Assembly (NCBI GenBank): GCA_022841915.1
Contig: JALHQN010000007.1
Coordinates: forward strand, 211,284-275,283
Length of the DNA: 64,000 nucleotides
From: Burkholderiales bacterium
GTDB taxonomy: Bacteria; Pseudomonadota; Gammaproteobacteria; Burkholderiales; WYBJ01
Reading direction: 5' to 3'
Under the pieces are notes generated by a model. It was not told the DNA's origin. It saw only the letters and a program-made list of their open reading frames with translations, and searched no databases. Made by a program: the position numbers and the translations under genes. Of the stretch, positions 1 to 11,648 are shown piece after piece. Each line of letters opens with the position of its first letter. The first letter of the stretch is position 1.

Positions 1-1232
1 CGCTGCGCGGCGACCCACGCGGTTTCCAGGCCGGCCGGACCAGCGCCCACCACCACGACCCGCTTGCGGACGAGCGCCGGTGCGGGACGAAAATCGACTT
101 CGTCATGGCGTCCGACCCGCGGGTTGTTGTCGCAAGCCAGCGGCAGACGCGCCAGCGAGATTCGCTCCCAGCAGGTGTTGCATGAAACGCAATAGCGGAT
201 GTCGTGTGCACGGCCTGCGGCGGCCTTGTTGAACCACGCGGGATCGGCGATCAAGGCTCGGCCGAGCGCAGCGAGATCGGCCGTTCCATCGGCGATCAGC
301 GCGTCGGCCTCGGCCGGATCGGTAATCCGACCCAGACCGATCACGGGCACATCGGGAATGGCGACGCGCAACTGTCGAATGAGCGCGCGGTAGGGAACTC
401 GCGCGCTGTGTCCGTCCGGCACATGGCGCTCGAGCGAGCGCGAGTGGCTGCCCCAGGCGAAGCACACGTAGTCGGCCTCGCGGCTTGCGGTCAGTCGCGC
501 AGCGATGGCCGCGGCGTAGCCGGGCTCGATGCTGCCGGGTATCCAATCGTTGCCGGGCAGCTTCAGTCCGATGATGAAGTCATGGCCGCAGGCTGAGCGC
601 AGCGCGCTGACCAGCTCGCGCAGCAGGCGCGTTCTGCCTTCCAGATCGACGCCGTATTCGTCGTCGCGGACGTTGGATCGCGGCGAGAGCATCTGATGGA
701 AGAAGTGGCCATGCCCGGCCGAGATCTCCAGGCCGCTGAAACCGCAGCGCGCCAATCGTCCGGCGGACTGCACGTACTCCGCGATCAAGGCGCGAATCTC
801 GGCAGTCGTGATCACGCGCGGCATCGACCAGCTCAGATCGTCCGGCAGCGCCGAGGCGCCGATGCCGTCATAGCTGCGGCCGGGCTGGTTGCGCGCGCGT
901 CCCCGCTCCAGCAATTGTCCGAGGATCCGGCAGTCTTGTTCCTCGACGGCGGCGGCCAGGCGCTTGAGTCCATCGAGATCGGTGTCGTTCCAGGCATCGA
1001 CGCGGTTCGCCAGATGGTGGTGGCGCGCCATGCTGAGGGGCTCCGTCACGAGCATGGCCGCCCCGCCACGCGCACGGTTGGCGAAGTACTGCACCATGGG
1101 TGCGCTGACTCGCGCGTGCTCGGCCATCAGCGTGGTCATCGAGGGGTGAACGAGCCGATTGCGCAGCCGTTTGCCGGCAAGTTCGAACGGCGCCATCAGC
1201 GCGGGGTAGGGCAGCGTGCTCATGCGGAGCAT
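1..1232 (-). CDS. NADH:flavin oxidoreductase / 2,4-dienoyl-CoA reductase-like protein, C-terminus cut by window edge
   Basis: The reading frame begins at the ATG ending at 1232 (a second ATG ends at 1223) and runs off the left edge after about 410 residues. The N-terminal ~330 residues form an Old Yellow Enzyme-type FMN barrel: an early APFELAGKRLRNRLVH segment, then HQMLSPRSNVRDDEYG and the EGRTRLL motif typical of the dienoyl-CoA reductase/trimethylamine dehydrogenase branch. These are followed by a cysteine cluster (CVSCNTCW, then LACDNNPRVG) expected to hold a [4Fe-4S] centre, and the start of a Rossmann FAD/NAD fold (VVVGAGPAGLE). This three-part architecture reduces unsaturated or N-oxide type substrates with NAD(P)H. 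The substrate cannot be read from sequence. It lies downstream of katG on the same strand but is separated from it by a strong hairpin, so it is probably transcribed separately. Confidence 0.85.
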   Translation of the reverse strand, partial: MLRMSTLPYPALMAPFELAGKRLRNRLVHPSMTTLMAEHARVSAPMVQYFANRARGGAAMLVTEPLSMARHHHLANRVDAWNDTDLDGLKRLAAAVEEQDCRILGQLLERGRARNQPGRSYDGIGASALPDDLSWSMPRVITTAEIRALIAEYVQSAGRLARCGFSGLEISAGHGHFFHQMLSPRSNVRDDEYGVDLEGRTRLLRELVSALRSACGHDFIIGLKLPGNDWIPGSIEPGYAAAIAARLTASREADYVCFAWGSHSRSLERHVPDGHSARVPYRALIRQLRVAIPDVPVIGLGRITDPAEADALIADGTADLAALGRALIADPAWFNKAAAGRAHDIRYCVSCNTCWERISLARLPLACDNNPRVGRHDEVDFRPAPALVRKRVVVVGAGPAGLETAWVAAQ

Positions 1233-1347
1233 CGTCGATGGTTGGGAGATGCGTGGGGGAACGTGAGCGACCTGGAACCAAAACGCCCGATTGCTCGAGT
1301 TTGCGGCGATTCGGCCGCGAGATCGATCCACCTGGACTTGGCAGCAT

Positions 1348-1379
1348 GCCCTGATCCGTGCTTACGCACGGATCAGGGC
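1348..1379 (-). terminator. Perfect 14-bp hairpin after katG
   Basis: Left arm 1348-1361 (GCCCTGATCCGTGC) and right arm 1366-1379 are perfectly complementary around a 4-nt loop. It starts 14 bp after the katG stop and ends 116 bp before the next gene. There is no T-tract on either side, so it may act as an attenuating or 3'-stabilising stem and not as a classic intrinsic terminator. Confidence 0.6.
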
Positions 1380-1392
1380 GACTTGGCGAGCG

Positions 1393-3998
<2,606 letters not shown>

Positions 3999-5411
3999 TT
4001 AAAGCGCAGGGTGCCGACTATGCCACGGCGTAGCCTGCTCGTACGCATGGGCCACCCGATACAACAACCCCTCTTGCAGCGGACGTCCGTGCAGCATCAA
4101 GCCGATGGGGAAGGTATCGGCGAGACCGAAGCCGCAGGGCACCGAGAGTTCCGGATGTCCCGTTAGAGAGGCGATGGCGTTCCGATACACGGCGCGCGAT
4201 CGCGCTTGCGCCTGGCGGCCGCGAATGACGACCGTTTCGGCATCCCAACTGTCGCCGAAGGTGCTGCCTGTTGGCATGGCTATGACATCCACATGGCGCA
4301 GCGCTTCGGTCACTTCCTGGCAGATGCGCGCGCGCTCATGTTGCGCGTGCAGGTAATCGGCAAAGGACTGCGATCGTCCTTGCTCGAACCGCGGATGCCA
4401 CTCCGGCCAGGCAGCGATCTGCTCGGGGGTATAGTTGTCTTCGAGGTAGACTTGAGCCTCGGAGGCCGTCAGCGTGTGCAGTATGGCCCGTCCATGGGCG
4501 GACCGCGGCAGTTTGATTTCCGTTACCGAGGCGCCCAGCGCTTTCAGAACCTCGATGGCTTGCCGCACCACCGTTTCCTCTTCTTCGCTCAGCCATTCCT
4601 TCCAGATCCAGTCGTCGACCGGCACGCCTACGCGGATGCCGCGGATTCCGGCTCGCAGGCCGTCCCGGTAAGCCTCGCGAGGCACGTTCAGGCTCACGGG
4701 ATCCCGAGGATCGTAAGCGCCCAGGATTCCGAGCATGATCGCATTGTCCTCGACAGTCCGGGTCAGCGGGCCTGCCTGGTCGGAGGTCCAGGACGAGGCC
4801 CATACGCCGAAGCGGCTGATTCTGCCGAAGCTCGCTTTCATGCCCACCAGGCTGCTGTTGCTGGCCGGATGCCGGACCGAGCCTCCCGTGTCGGTGCCGA
4901 TCGAGGCGAATCCCAACGATGCGGCCACCGCGGAGGCAGAGCCGCTGCTCGACGTGCCGGGACTGCATCGGATATCCCAGGCGTTGCGGCATCCCACTGG
5001 TCCCGTGCCGCTCCTGCCGATCTCGGAGACCACTTTGCCGAGAAGAATCCCGCCGGCATCTTCGAGCAGGGTGTGCAGTGTCGCGCTTTCTTGGGGCCGA
5101 TAGTCGATGCCCTTGGGGTCTCCGAAGGTGGTCCGTATCCCTTGGGTGGCCACGACATCCTTGAGCGTATAGGGGATGCCGTGCAGCGGGCCGCGATACC
5201 TTCCGTGCGTGATCTCGTGCTCGGCCTCCCGTGCGCGCTGCAAAGCATACTCGGGTGTGATCGTGGTGAAGCACTGTAACCGCGGCTGGAGAGTCTCGAT
5301 ACGCGCCAGGGTGGCATTCGTCAGTTCGACAGGCGAGACTTTCCGTTCGCGTACGAGTTCGCTCATTCCGGCGATCGTGGCTGACACGATGTCCAACGCA
5401 TTGGCGCTCAT
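3999..5411 (-). CDS. Amidase signature family amidohydrolase
   Basis: This 470-residue protein is full length for the amidase-signature family, which hydrolyses carboxamides with a Ser-cisSer-Lys triad. The residues are visible: K84 in YTLKDVVA, cis-Ser S154 in PGTSSSGSAS, and nucleophile S178 in TDTGGSVRHP. The 24-residue spacing between the two serines is the family norm. No signal peptide is present, so it is cytoplasmic. It lies 156 bp downstream of a Bug solute receptor on the same strand, which suggests that the receptor captures an amide or its acid product. No GatB/GatC partners are adjacent, so a tRNA amidotransferase role is unlikely. The exact substrate is unknown. Confidence 0.93.
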   Translation of the reverse strand: MSANALDIVSATIAGMSELVRERKVSPVELTNATLARIETLQPRLQCFTTITPEYALQRAREAEHEITHGRYRGPLHGIPYTLKDVVATQGIRTTFGDPKGIDYRPQESATLHTLLEDAGGILLGKVVSEIGRSGTGPVGCRNAWDIRCSPGTSSSGSASAVAASLGFASIGTDTGGSVRHPASNSSLVGMKASFGRISRFGVWASSWTSDQAGPLTRTVEDNAIMLGILGAYDPRDPVSLNVPREAYRDGLRAGIRGIRVGVPVDDWIWKEWLSEEEETVVRQAIEVLKALGASVTEIKLPRSAHGRAILHTLTASEAQVYLEDNYTPEQIAAWPEWHPRFEQGRSQSFADYLHAQHERARICQEVTEALRHVDVIAMPTGSTFGDSWDAETVVIRGRQAQARSRAVYRNAIASLTGHPELSVPCGFGLADTFPIGLMLHGRPLQEGLLYRVAHAYEQATPWHSRHPAL

Positions 5412-5567
5412 GGTCTACTCCTGTGGCTTGCGGTTTGAGTATCGGTTTGCTTCGACATTCGAGCCGAGCCTAGGGGGCGACGCCGTGCGATCGAGAGGGA
5501 ACGCGCTTCATCCTCTTCGAGCGCTCGTCCCTTAGATGTCGATCCAGGGAGCAAGTCGGTCCTTCGG

Positions 5568-6548
5568 TCAGCGTTCGACCTTGATTTTCGCCGTCTTGAT
5601 GATTTCCGCAAACCTGGCTGAGTCCTGCCTGATCAGGGTCGCGAACTGATCAGGAGTGGAGACGAAGGGTTCCATGCCGAAGCTCAGGAGCTTGTCCCGA
5701 AAGTCGGGCAAGGCCAACACTCGGGTGATCTCGGTCGACAACGTGCTGACGATCGGCTTCTCGGTGCCCGCTGGCGCGACCATGCCGAACCACGAATTCG
5801 ACAAGAATCCCGGCATGCCAGATTCGGTGAACGTGGGTACGTTGGGCAGGGCTGAGAAGCGCGTGTCGCCGGTGATGGCGAGGGCCTTCAATCTGCCGCG
5901 ATTGACGTAAGGGAGGGCTGAGACGATGGGTTGCAGGGACAGCTCCACATGCCCGCCGATCAGATCGGTGAACGCCGGTCCGCCTCCCTTGTAGTTGACG
6001 ATCTGCATGTCGAACCCGCCCATGCTCTTGAGCAGTTCCCCGCCCAGATGCAGCGCAGAGCCGAAGTTCGTCGCGAAATTGAGCTGTCCCGGCCTGGCCT
6101 TCGCCAGCGCGATCAACTCTCGCAGATTGTTGGCCGGAATCGAAGGATGCGAGAGCAGTAGCCACTCCGAGCGAGCGATGGTCCCGATCGGAGTGAAGTC
6201 CTTGTGGATGTCGTAGGGGGCAGGGAACAGCAGGGACGAGATGACGAAGGTGCGGCTCATCACCATCACCGTGTAGCCATCGGGCTTGGATTTCGCTACC
6301 GCATCGGTTCCGATGATGGTATTGCCGCCGGCACGGTTGTCGACGATGAATCGCTGGGTCATCCGCTCGCTCATCTTTTCAGCCGTGAGGCGAGCCAACG
6401 GATCGACGCTGCCGCCCGGAGGAAACGGGACGATCATCCGGATCGGTCTGTTCGGATAAGGCTGCTGGGCCGCAGCGGGGAGTGCAGGAAGAATCGCCAG
6501 TGTCGATACCAGCAGCATCGGTGCCGCAGGAGCAAAAAAGCGCCTCAT
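5568..6548 (-). CDS. Bug-family periplasmic solute receptor (TTT type)
   Basis: This is a 326-residue extracytoplasmic binding protein of the Bug/TctC family. The start at 6548 follows AAAGGAGAAACC on the minus strand and gives a signal peptide ending near LPAAAQQ. Family signatures are IRMIVPFPPGGSVDP, IVDNRAGGNTIIG and an IVNYKGGG loop in place of the usual VPYKG. It is upstream of, and probably co-transcribed with, the amidase at 3999-5411. No TctA/TctB membrane subunits lie nearby, so the receptor must use a distant permease or act as a sensor. Confidence 0.93.
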   Translation of the reverse strand: MRRFFAPAAPMLLVSTLAILPALPAAAQQPYPNRPIRMIVPFPPGGSVDPLARLTAEKMSERMTQRFIVDNRAGGNTIIGTDAVAKSKPDGYTVMVMSRTFVISSLLFPAPYDIHKDFTPIGTIARSEWLLLSHPSIPANNLRELIALAKARPGQLNFATNFGSALHLGGELLKSMGGFDMQIVNYKGGGPAFTDLIGGHVELSLQPIVSALPYVNRGRLKALAITGDTRFSALPNVPTFTESGMPGFLSNSWFGMVAPAGTEKPIVSTLSTEITRVLALPDFRDKLLSFGMEPFVSTPDQFATLIRQDSARFAEIIKTAKIKVER

Positions 6549-7235
6549 GGTTTCTCCTTTTTCAGACTGAATCATTGCTCCTGTACGAGCCCATCGCTGC
6601 TTTCGAACGCTTGTTCATGACGGCAGTCTTTTCCTTCAGGCTAGCATGATGAATGCCAGTCTTCCATGTTCGCAACTGCGCGGGAGCGATTGTCATTGAC
6701 TTTCATGCGCTTAAACCCTGGCATCGGCACGATCGCGGAAGCGGGAAGGGCAGAGGAGCGCACCGGGCCGAGGCGGCGCGGAACGTGATGCACCCGGATC
6801 GTTCGTCCATTGGCCGTGAAGCGAGGGGGCACGCTGATGGCGGATTCTGGTGTGGCTTCGGACGGAGGCGGCATCTTGGCATTGGACGCAGGGGCTCGGC
6901 GACTGCCCGAGGGGACGATCCGTGCATGGGGCGAGGCGCCTTTCGAGGTCCCGGATGCAGTCGATGAAGCCGAGAGTGTTTTACAGCCCAGGACGCAGTG
7001 CTCCAGTTCTCGCGCCTTTGGTTCAGGGAGGGTGCTCGGCGCCGGATCCTTTCCACGCAGCGGGTTCAGGCGATGGATCGCACTCGGTTCTGCGTTCTGC
7101 TCGAACAGCGAGCCCCTGCAGGGCGTCTTTGTCGATCCGACACCGCAAAATGAACGGCGTCCCTTGCCGCTGGCAGACTTACGGGGCAATATCGACCAAC
7201 CACTTCCAGACAATCCGAACCGAGAGAGCATTGAT
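6549..7235. other. 687-bp region with no supportable gene
   Basis: This lies between the divergent Bug receptor and DUF6481 genes. The frame of the downstream gene stays open back to 6810, but the translated extension has no repeat, domain or composition like the gene body. I see no convincing promoter, repeat or RNA structure. Confidence 0.5.
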
Positions 7236-7613
7236 ATGTCCCGTACCGAACCGGGGTTTGCCGAGCGCCTGCAGACAGCGACCAAGGCCAAGCAAGCCAA
7301 ACTCGAGAAATTGCGCGCAGCGGCACTGAACAGCGCACCACAGACGACCGAGCGGCAGGCGGCGCGCATGGAGGCGGAAAAGGCCCGCGCGATTCGCACG
7401 GCCGAGCGCAAACAAGCGAACCAGGCTGCCGCAAGACAACGGGCGGCGGACCGCGCGGCGGAGCAAGCCAGGAAGGCGCAAGCGATCGCAGACGAAAAGG
7501 CACGCAAGGAGGCCGAGCGTCTTGCCCAATTGGAGATGGAGGCGGCACGCAAGCAGGAGCAGAAGGCCGCGCGGGATGCCAAGTACGCCGCGCGCAAGGC
7601 CCGGCAGAGATAA
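7236..7613 (+). CDS. DUF6481 family small coiled-coil protein
   Basis: This 125-residue, highly charged Ala/Lys/Arg/Glu-rich protein has an N-terminal FAERLQTATKAKQAKLEKLR segment and ends KAARDAKYAARKARQR. The ending is characteristic of the uncharacterised DUF6481 family. The body from about residue 40 to 115 is predicted to be one long helix or coiled coil. I chose the ATG at 7236 because family similarity begins exactly there and a GAGAG stretch precedes it, although the frame is open upstream. No function is established. It is transcribed toward the MscS gene, with an 11-bp gap between the two 3' ends. Confidence 0.75.
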   Translation: MSRTEPGFAERLQTATKAKQAKLEKLRAAALNSAPQTTERQAARMEAEKARAIRTAERKQANQAAARQRAADRAAEQARKAQAIADEKARKEAERLAQLEMEAARKQEQKAARDAKYAARKARQR

Positions 7614-7624
7614 GGCTTCGGGCA

Positions 7625-9133
7625 TCAGGATTCGAGCAGATTCGTGCCACCCTCGGGTGCGCGCGACTCCCGAGCCTGTCGCTTGATTTCCTCCGCTTCG
7701 CTCGTCAGCGCGCCTTCCGTGGAGCTGGCAGCGCTTCCGCTTTCGATGGCGCTTGGAGGAGCATGCGGGTAGCGGCGGGCTGCTTCGGACGGGCCGGACG
7801 GGATGGTCTGTATCGGAACCCCTTGGGGGAAGATCACCTCCCGCGCCTCGTCCGGCATGGAGATCCCGCCTGAAGCAAAGGCGCGTTTGGTCAGCCGAAT
7901 CAGCGCAGAGCGCACCTTGAGATAGCTATATTGGCGGGTGTCGAGCCAGAAGTAGATGCGCAGATTCACCGTCGCCGCGCCCAGCGCTTCCACCAGCACG
8001 AGGGGTTCAGGGTCGTGCAGGACAGCCGGATGCTCGCTGAGCACGCGCATGGCTTCGGCCTGCGCCTTGGCGATCGGGTCATCGTAGCCGATGCCGACCG
8101 CGAAATCGTAACGGGATATGGGGTTCGCAGTGAAGTTCTGGATCGTGGCCTTGTAGATGGTTGCGTTCGGAATCTGCACGTGATTGCCTGCCTCCGTCAT
8201 CAACAGTGTCGATCGCGGATTGACGCTTTGAACGAAGCCTCGATGGCCCGCCACCTCGATCAAGTCGTTGGGTGCGAACGGGCGCTGCATGCTGATCAGT
8301 ACGCTTGCCAGGAAGTTCTCTGCGATGTCGCGAAACGCGAACCCGAGCACCAAGCCGGCGAGACCGGTACCGCCGACGACCGTGACGGCGAGCCCGGTCA
8401 GTCCGGAGACGGTCAGCACCACGTACAAGCCCAGCATGAATACCGGCACTGCGACAACCCGCGCCGCCACATCGCGCAAGAGCCTGTTGTCCAACGCACG
8501 CCCCAGAACAGACGCTGCCACCCGGACGGACCACTTGGCGATGTACCAGGTGGCGATCAGCAGCACGAGGGCGATCAGGATGACGGGCCCTCGACGGATC
8601 ATGCCCTGGCTCATTTCGCGCAGCTTCTCGGTCGCCGGCGAGAAATTCCAGACACCCGCCTCGGCGATCTCGATCTGATTGACGACCGCTACGACGTCGC
8701 GAGTGTTACGCGCCAACTGCTCCGCCCATGCCCCATGTGCCTCGTCGCCTGCACGGCCGCCTAGAAACACGACGCCTTGGTTGACGCGTACGTCGATGCC
8801 CTCGAACCAGCCGGTCGCTTCGAGAATTCGGGCCAGGCGAGCGGCGATCTGCGCGTCATTGGCGAGCGGAATCACTTCGATCCGCTGTGGTGAGTCCGCA
8901 TTCGGCGGCGACATGCCGTCGCCCTTTGCAGCGGACTGGGCGCAGGCCGCCGAGGCCGTCAGCATCGCGGCGGTCAGGGTCACTGCGGCAGCCCAGCGGA
9001 GCACCGTGCTGCAGCGGACCGCGGTCCGCGTCATGCATCGGCCGCGCGCGGCCGACCCGTGACGAGCAGCGGCATCCCTCCACGGCTGCTCCCGTAGGGG
9101 AAGATTGCGCATTTCAAATCTTGCACCGCTCAT
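7625..9133 (-). CDS. BON-domain mechanosensitive channel, MscS family
   Basis: The protein would be 502 residues from the ATG ending at 9133, or 469 from the ATG ending at 9034. The latter puts a signal peptide (WAAAVTLTAAMLTASAACA) at the very N-terminus and may be the true start. Neither start has a strong ribosome site. Numbering from the shorter form, a BON domain (about 55-125, IDVRVNQGVVFLGGRAGDE) sits in the periplasm. Membrane spans follow at about 150-165 and 190-210. The pore helix is at about 215-240, with the Gly/Ala pattern GGTGLAGLVLGFAFRD. Then come the beta domain (RPFAPNDLIEVAGHRGFV) and the alpha/beta vestibule domain. It should release solutes on hypo-osmotic shock. The C-terminal ~60 residues are low complexity. 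Confidence 0.93.
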   Translation of the reverse strand: MSGARFEMRNLPLREQPWRDAAARHGSAARGRCMTRTAVRCSTVLRWAAAVTLTAAMLTASAACAQSAAKGDGMSPPNADSPQRIEVIPLANDAQIAARLARILEATGWFEGIDVRVNQGVVFLGGRAGDEAHGAWAEQLARNTRDVVAVVNQIEIAEAGVWNFSPATEKLREMSQGMIRRGPVILIALVLLIATWYIAKWSVRVAASVLGRALDNRLLRDVAARVVAVPVFMLGLYVVLTVSGLTGLAVTVVGGTGLAGLVLGFAFRDIAENFLASVLISMQRPFAPNDLIEVAGHRGFVQSVNPRSTLLMTEAGNHVQIPNATIYKATIQNFTANPISRYDFAVGIGYDDPIAKAQAEAMRVLSEHPAVLHDPEPLVLVEALGAATVNLRIYFWLDTRQYSYLKVRSALIRLTKRAFASGGISMPDEAREVIFPQGVPIQTIPSGPSEAARRYPHAPPSAIESGSAASSTEGALTSEAEEIKRQARESRAPEGGTNLLES

Positions 9134-9600
9134 GCGCGTTCCCGTTGTGTGGCCGAAGCGAGCGACAGCATCTTTCGTGCCCCAGTCGGGAATGTGCTCG
9201 CGGGCGGTGGCGCTCCTTTCGGATGGATGGATGCCGAAGCGGCCCGGAAGATTCGGATGAACCGATCGGCGTTATGCCAAACGCGTGCCTCCAGGGAGAA
9301 GGCGACGCAACCCGCAAGACTGCGCTGTAAGGTGGTCGCATGGTGTGCCAGCGGCAAAACCCGCTCGACTCGGTCGCGTTCTGCGTAGAATCGGTCTGTC
9401 GGCGGGTTGCCTGTGTCGTCGCATAGGTCCGTTACGGCACAGGAGGAGGCACAACCCCTCATGCATGCCGGTCGAGCATGGCTTGCGGCCATTTCGAACG
9501 CAAGTCGGTCGACGCGCTCGATGATGGGGTTTCGGTGAAAGCAGGGTCAAGCGCTCAGGTTGAGGGCAGGAGCCTGGATGGAGACGACGGAAAAACGCTT
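9134..9600. other. Intergenic region upstream of terD-like gene
   Basis: This 467-bp region lies between divergent genes. Frames here are short and Arg/Ala-rich on both strands, and none resembles a protein family. No clear promoter pair was found. Confidence 0.45.
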
Positions 9601-10164
9601 ATGTCTAAGAGACAGCCTTGGGGATCCCGCAATACGCTAGGCAGTGAAGACGATTCGGATTTGCACGAGCTGGTATTGGGCTTGCACTGGGATCCTCCCT
9701 GCGAAGACTCCGCCGGGCAGGTCGCAGACCTCGATGCGGTATGTGCGGTGGTCGGTCTCGGGGGAGAGATCGTGGAGGTGGTGCACCCGGGGCACCCGCG
9801 CAACGTCAACGGCAGCATCGTTCATACGGGGGATGCTCGCACGGGTGCGAGCGAGTGGGATGACGAGCGGATATTCATTTTTCTGGATGCACTGCCCGAG
9901 GCAGTATCCAAAGTCCTTTTCGTCGTCTCGAGTGCGAACGGCGTGCCGTTCGAGTCCATACCCGGCGCGCAGTGCCATGTCAGCGATCGGCTCAGCGAGA
10001 CGCCGCGAGTCCGCATCGACCTGACGGCGCTCGATGGGCTGACGCTGCACGTTGCGGCGATCGTCAGCCGCGGCGTCGACCGATGGCGTGTGGATGCGGG
10101 CGCTTGCATCGGGGAGCCTGCGATGCTCGCTGAACTGCGACTGCTGTTGCGTCGAACCAAGTAA
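9601..10164 (+). CDS. TerD-family stress protein (solitary)
   Basis: This 187-residue TerD/CABP-type domain protein has the family hallmarks in order. LVLGLHWDP is followed by the ADLDAVCAVVG strand (acidic Ca2+-site region), GSIVHTGDARTGAS, then EWDDERIFIFLDALP and KVLFVVSSANG. It ends with the RIDLTALDGL segment. TerD proteins bind Ca2+ and belong to tellurite/phage/stress-resistance modules, normally alongside TerA, B, C, E, F or Z. None of those is seen here. The frame is open upstream to 9478, but similarity to the family starts after the ATG at 9601. It precedes the hydrogenase operon by 353 bp on the same strand. Confidence 0.75.
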   Translation: MSKRQPWGSRNTLGSEDDSDLHELVLGLHWDPPCEDSAGQVADLDAVCAVVGLGGEIVEVVHPGHPRNVNGSIVHTGDARTGASEWDDERIFIFLDALPEAVSKVLFVVSSANGVPFESIPGAQCHVSDRLSETPRVRIDLTALDGLTLHVAAIVSRGVDRWRVDAGACIGEPAMLAELRLLLRRTK

Positions 10165-10232
10165 AGCGTGGCGGGTGCGCCTCGGGGCTGCGGATTCGTT
10201 CCTGGGTGATCCGACAGTCGTCGACGGCGCCA

Positions 10233-10246
10233 TTGACTTATCGCAA
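10233..10246 (+). promoter_or_regulatory. Weak FNR/Anr-like site upstream of hydB
   Basis: TTGACTTATCGCAA has the 14-bp length and outer bases of an FNR box (TTGAT-N4-ATCAA) with three mismatches (C for T, then CG for AT). It lies about 270 bp before hydB. Confidence 0.2.
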
Positions 10247-10256
10247 ACCGGGGTCT

Positions 10257-10276
10257 GCAGCTTGGCGCTAAGCTGC
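10257..10276. repeat. Inverted repeat upstream of hydB
   Basis: GCAGCTT and AAGCTGC are perfect 7-bp arms around a 6-bp spacer, 11 bp after the FNR-like site. It could be an operator or a leader hairpin. Confidence 0.3.
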
Positions 10277-10517
10277 GTGCGATGATTTCTCGGTGCGGCG
10301 AGGGCGGCGATCCGCGATGGAGAGTTCTCGCCACGTCGACGGTTCTCGAACGATGTCTCGCGAGATCCAGCTTGGTACTTCGATCGGCGCGAGGCTTCCG
10401 ACTGCATGCGCTAAGCGGAGGATTCGGGCCTCGTGCTTCGCGCCACTGGCCGGTGATCGTGACCGCTAGGCATGGGGAAATCACAGGGCGCGGCCGGCAA
10501 TCGTAGACGGGAAGCTC

Positions 10518-11648
10518 ATGGGACCAAAGCGGGACGCATCAGCGTTCATCCTTCCAGTTGCGCGGCTGGACGAACTTTTCGCAGCGCTCCGCTCGCGAGG
10601 TTACGCTTGCGTCGGACCGACTGTGCGTGACGCAGCTATCGTGTACGGCGATATCGAGCACAGCGCCGACCTGCCGCGAGGCTGGACGGACGACCATGCG
10701 CCGGGCTCCTACCGAATCAAGCGGCGCAGCGACAACGCCTACTTCGGCTACGTCGTCGGCCCGCATGCCTGGAAGAAGTACCTGTTCACGCCCGAGCGCC
10801 GTCTTTGGCAGCTACAGCGAGCGGGTGCAAAGTGGGAGCGCACCGATCCGCCGGTGGAGGTCCAGAAATATGCGTTCATCGGCGTGCGCGCCTGTGAAAT
10901 CGCTGCGCTGCAGATCCAGGATCGCATTTTCACGGGCGGGCAGTTCGTGGAGCCGAACTATGCGGCCACGCGTCGAGAGGTTTTCGTCGTGTCGGTGAAC
11001 TGCACGCAGTCGGCCTCCACATGCTTTTGCGTTTCGATGGATACCGGGCCGGAGGTCCGGGGCGGAAGCGACCTCACCCTGACGGAGATCCTGCAACCCG
11101 AGCACTGCTTCGTCGTTCGGGCGGACAGCGAGCGCGGAGATGAAGTATTGGCGTCTCTGGATCTGGACTGCGCCAGGTCCGAGCACAGCCATGCCGCGGC
11201 TGTTGGCGTCGATCACGCAAGACGCCAGTCGCGCAGGCTAGAGACAGCGGGGCTGAAAGACCTGCTCCGAAGAAACAGCGAGAGTCCGCAGTGGCAGGAC
11301 ATCGCCAGTCGCTGCCTGTCTTGCGCCAATTGCACCCTGGCTTGTCCCACTTGCTTCTGCAGCAGCGTCGAGGACGTAAGCGACCTGTCCGGCGATCATG
11401 CCGAACGCTGGCAGCGCTGGGACTCCTGCTTCAATCCCGATTTCAGCTACATGCACGGTGGCGAAGTCCGCAGGACTACGGCCGCCCGCTATCGCCAGTG
11501 GATGACGCACAAGCTGAGCACTTGGTTCGACCAATTCGGCAGTTCGGGTTGCGTGGGGTGCGGCCGCTGCATTTCGTGGTGCCCCGTGGGCATCGACATC
11601 ACCGAGGAGGCGCGCAAGATGCGTGAAGCCGAAGGAGTGCAGTCGTGA
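10518..11648 (+). CDS. hydB: Group 3b-type hydrogenase beta subunit, iron-sulfur protein HydB
   Basis: This 376-residue cytoplasmic electron-transfer subunit relays electrons between the hydrogenase dimer and the flavoprotein HydG. Two ferredoxin-type [4Fe-4S] motifs are visible: C266-x2-C269-x2-C272-x3-C276 (CLSCANCTLACPTC) and C345-x2-C348-x2-C351-x3-C355 (CVGCGRCISWCPVG). The N-terminal ~250 residues, with FIGVRACEIAALQIQDR and a cysteine-containing STCFCVSMDTG segment, match the beta subunit of sulfhydrogenases and the related AsrA family. The hydB-hydG-hydD-hydA order downstream supports the hydrogenase assignment over anaerobic sulfite reductase. It is the first gene of the operon, and its stop overlaps the GTG start of the next gene. 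Confidence 0.92.
   Translation: MGPKRDASAFILPVARLDELFAALRSRGYACVGPTVRDAAIVYGDIEHSADLPRGWTDDHAPGSYRIKRRSDNAYFGYVVGPHAWKKYLFTPERRLWQLQRAGAKWERTDPPVEVQKYAFIGVRACEIAALQIQDRIFTGGQFVEPNYAATRREVFVVSVNCTQSASTCFCVSMDTGPEVRGGSDLTLTEILQPEHCFVVRADSERGDEVLASLDLDCARSEHSHAAAVGVDHARRQSRRLETAGLKDLLRRNSESPQWQDIASRCLSCANCTLACPTCFCSSVEDVSDLSGDHAERWQRWDSCFNPDFSYMHGGEVRRTTAARYRQWMTHKLSTWFDQFGSSGCVGCGRCISWCPVGIDITEEARKMREAEGVQS

Larger units (their letters stand above)
10165..10517. other. Leader region of the hydrogenase operon
   Basis: This 353-bp gap has no gene. It contains the FNR-like half-palindrome and the 7-bp inverted repeat listed separately and is the most likely site for the operon promoter. I could not define -35 and -10 boxes. 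Confidence 0.4.

Noticed and set aside
6810-7235. In-frame upstream extension of the DUF6481 gene
   Set aside because: The translated part has no homology or helix pattern, and the family start coincides with the ATG at 7236.
6641-7597. Ala/Ser/Leu/Arg-rich minus-strand frame of 318 codons
   Set aside because: It is antisense to the DUF6481 gene. Low complexity comes from the Ala/Lys repeats read backwards.
10262-10277. TTGGCGCTAAGCTGCG, resembling a sigma-54 promoter
   Set aside because: The GG and GC elements are one base short of the required spacing, and the second half lacks TTGC.
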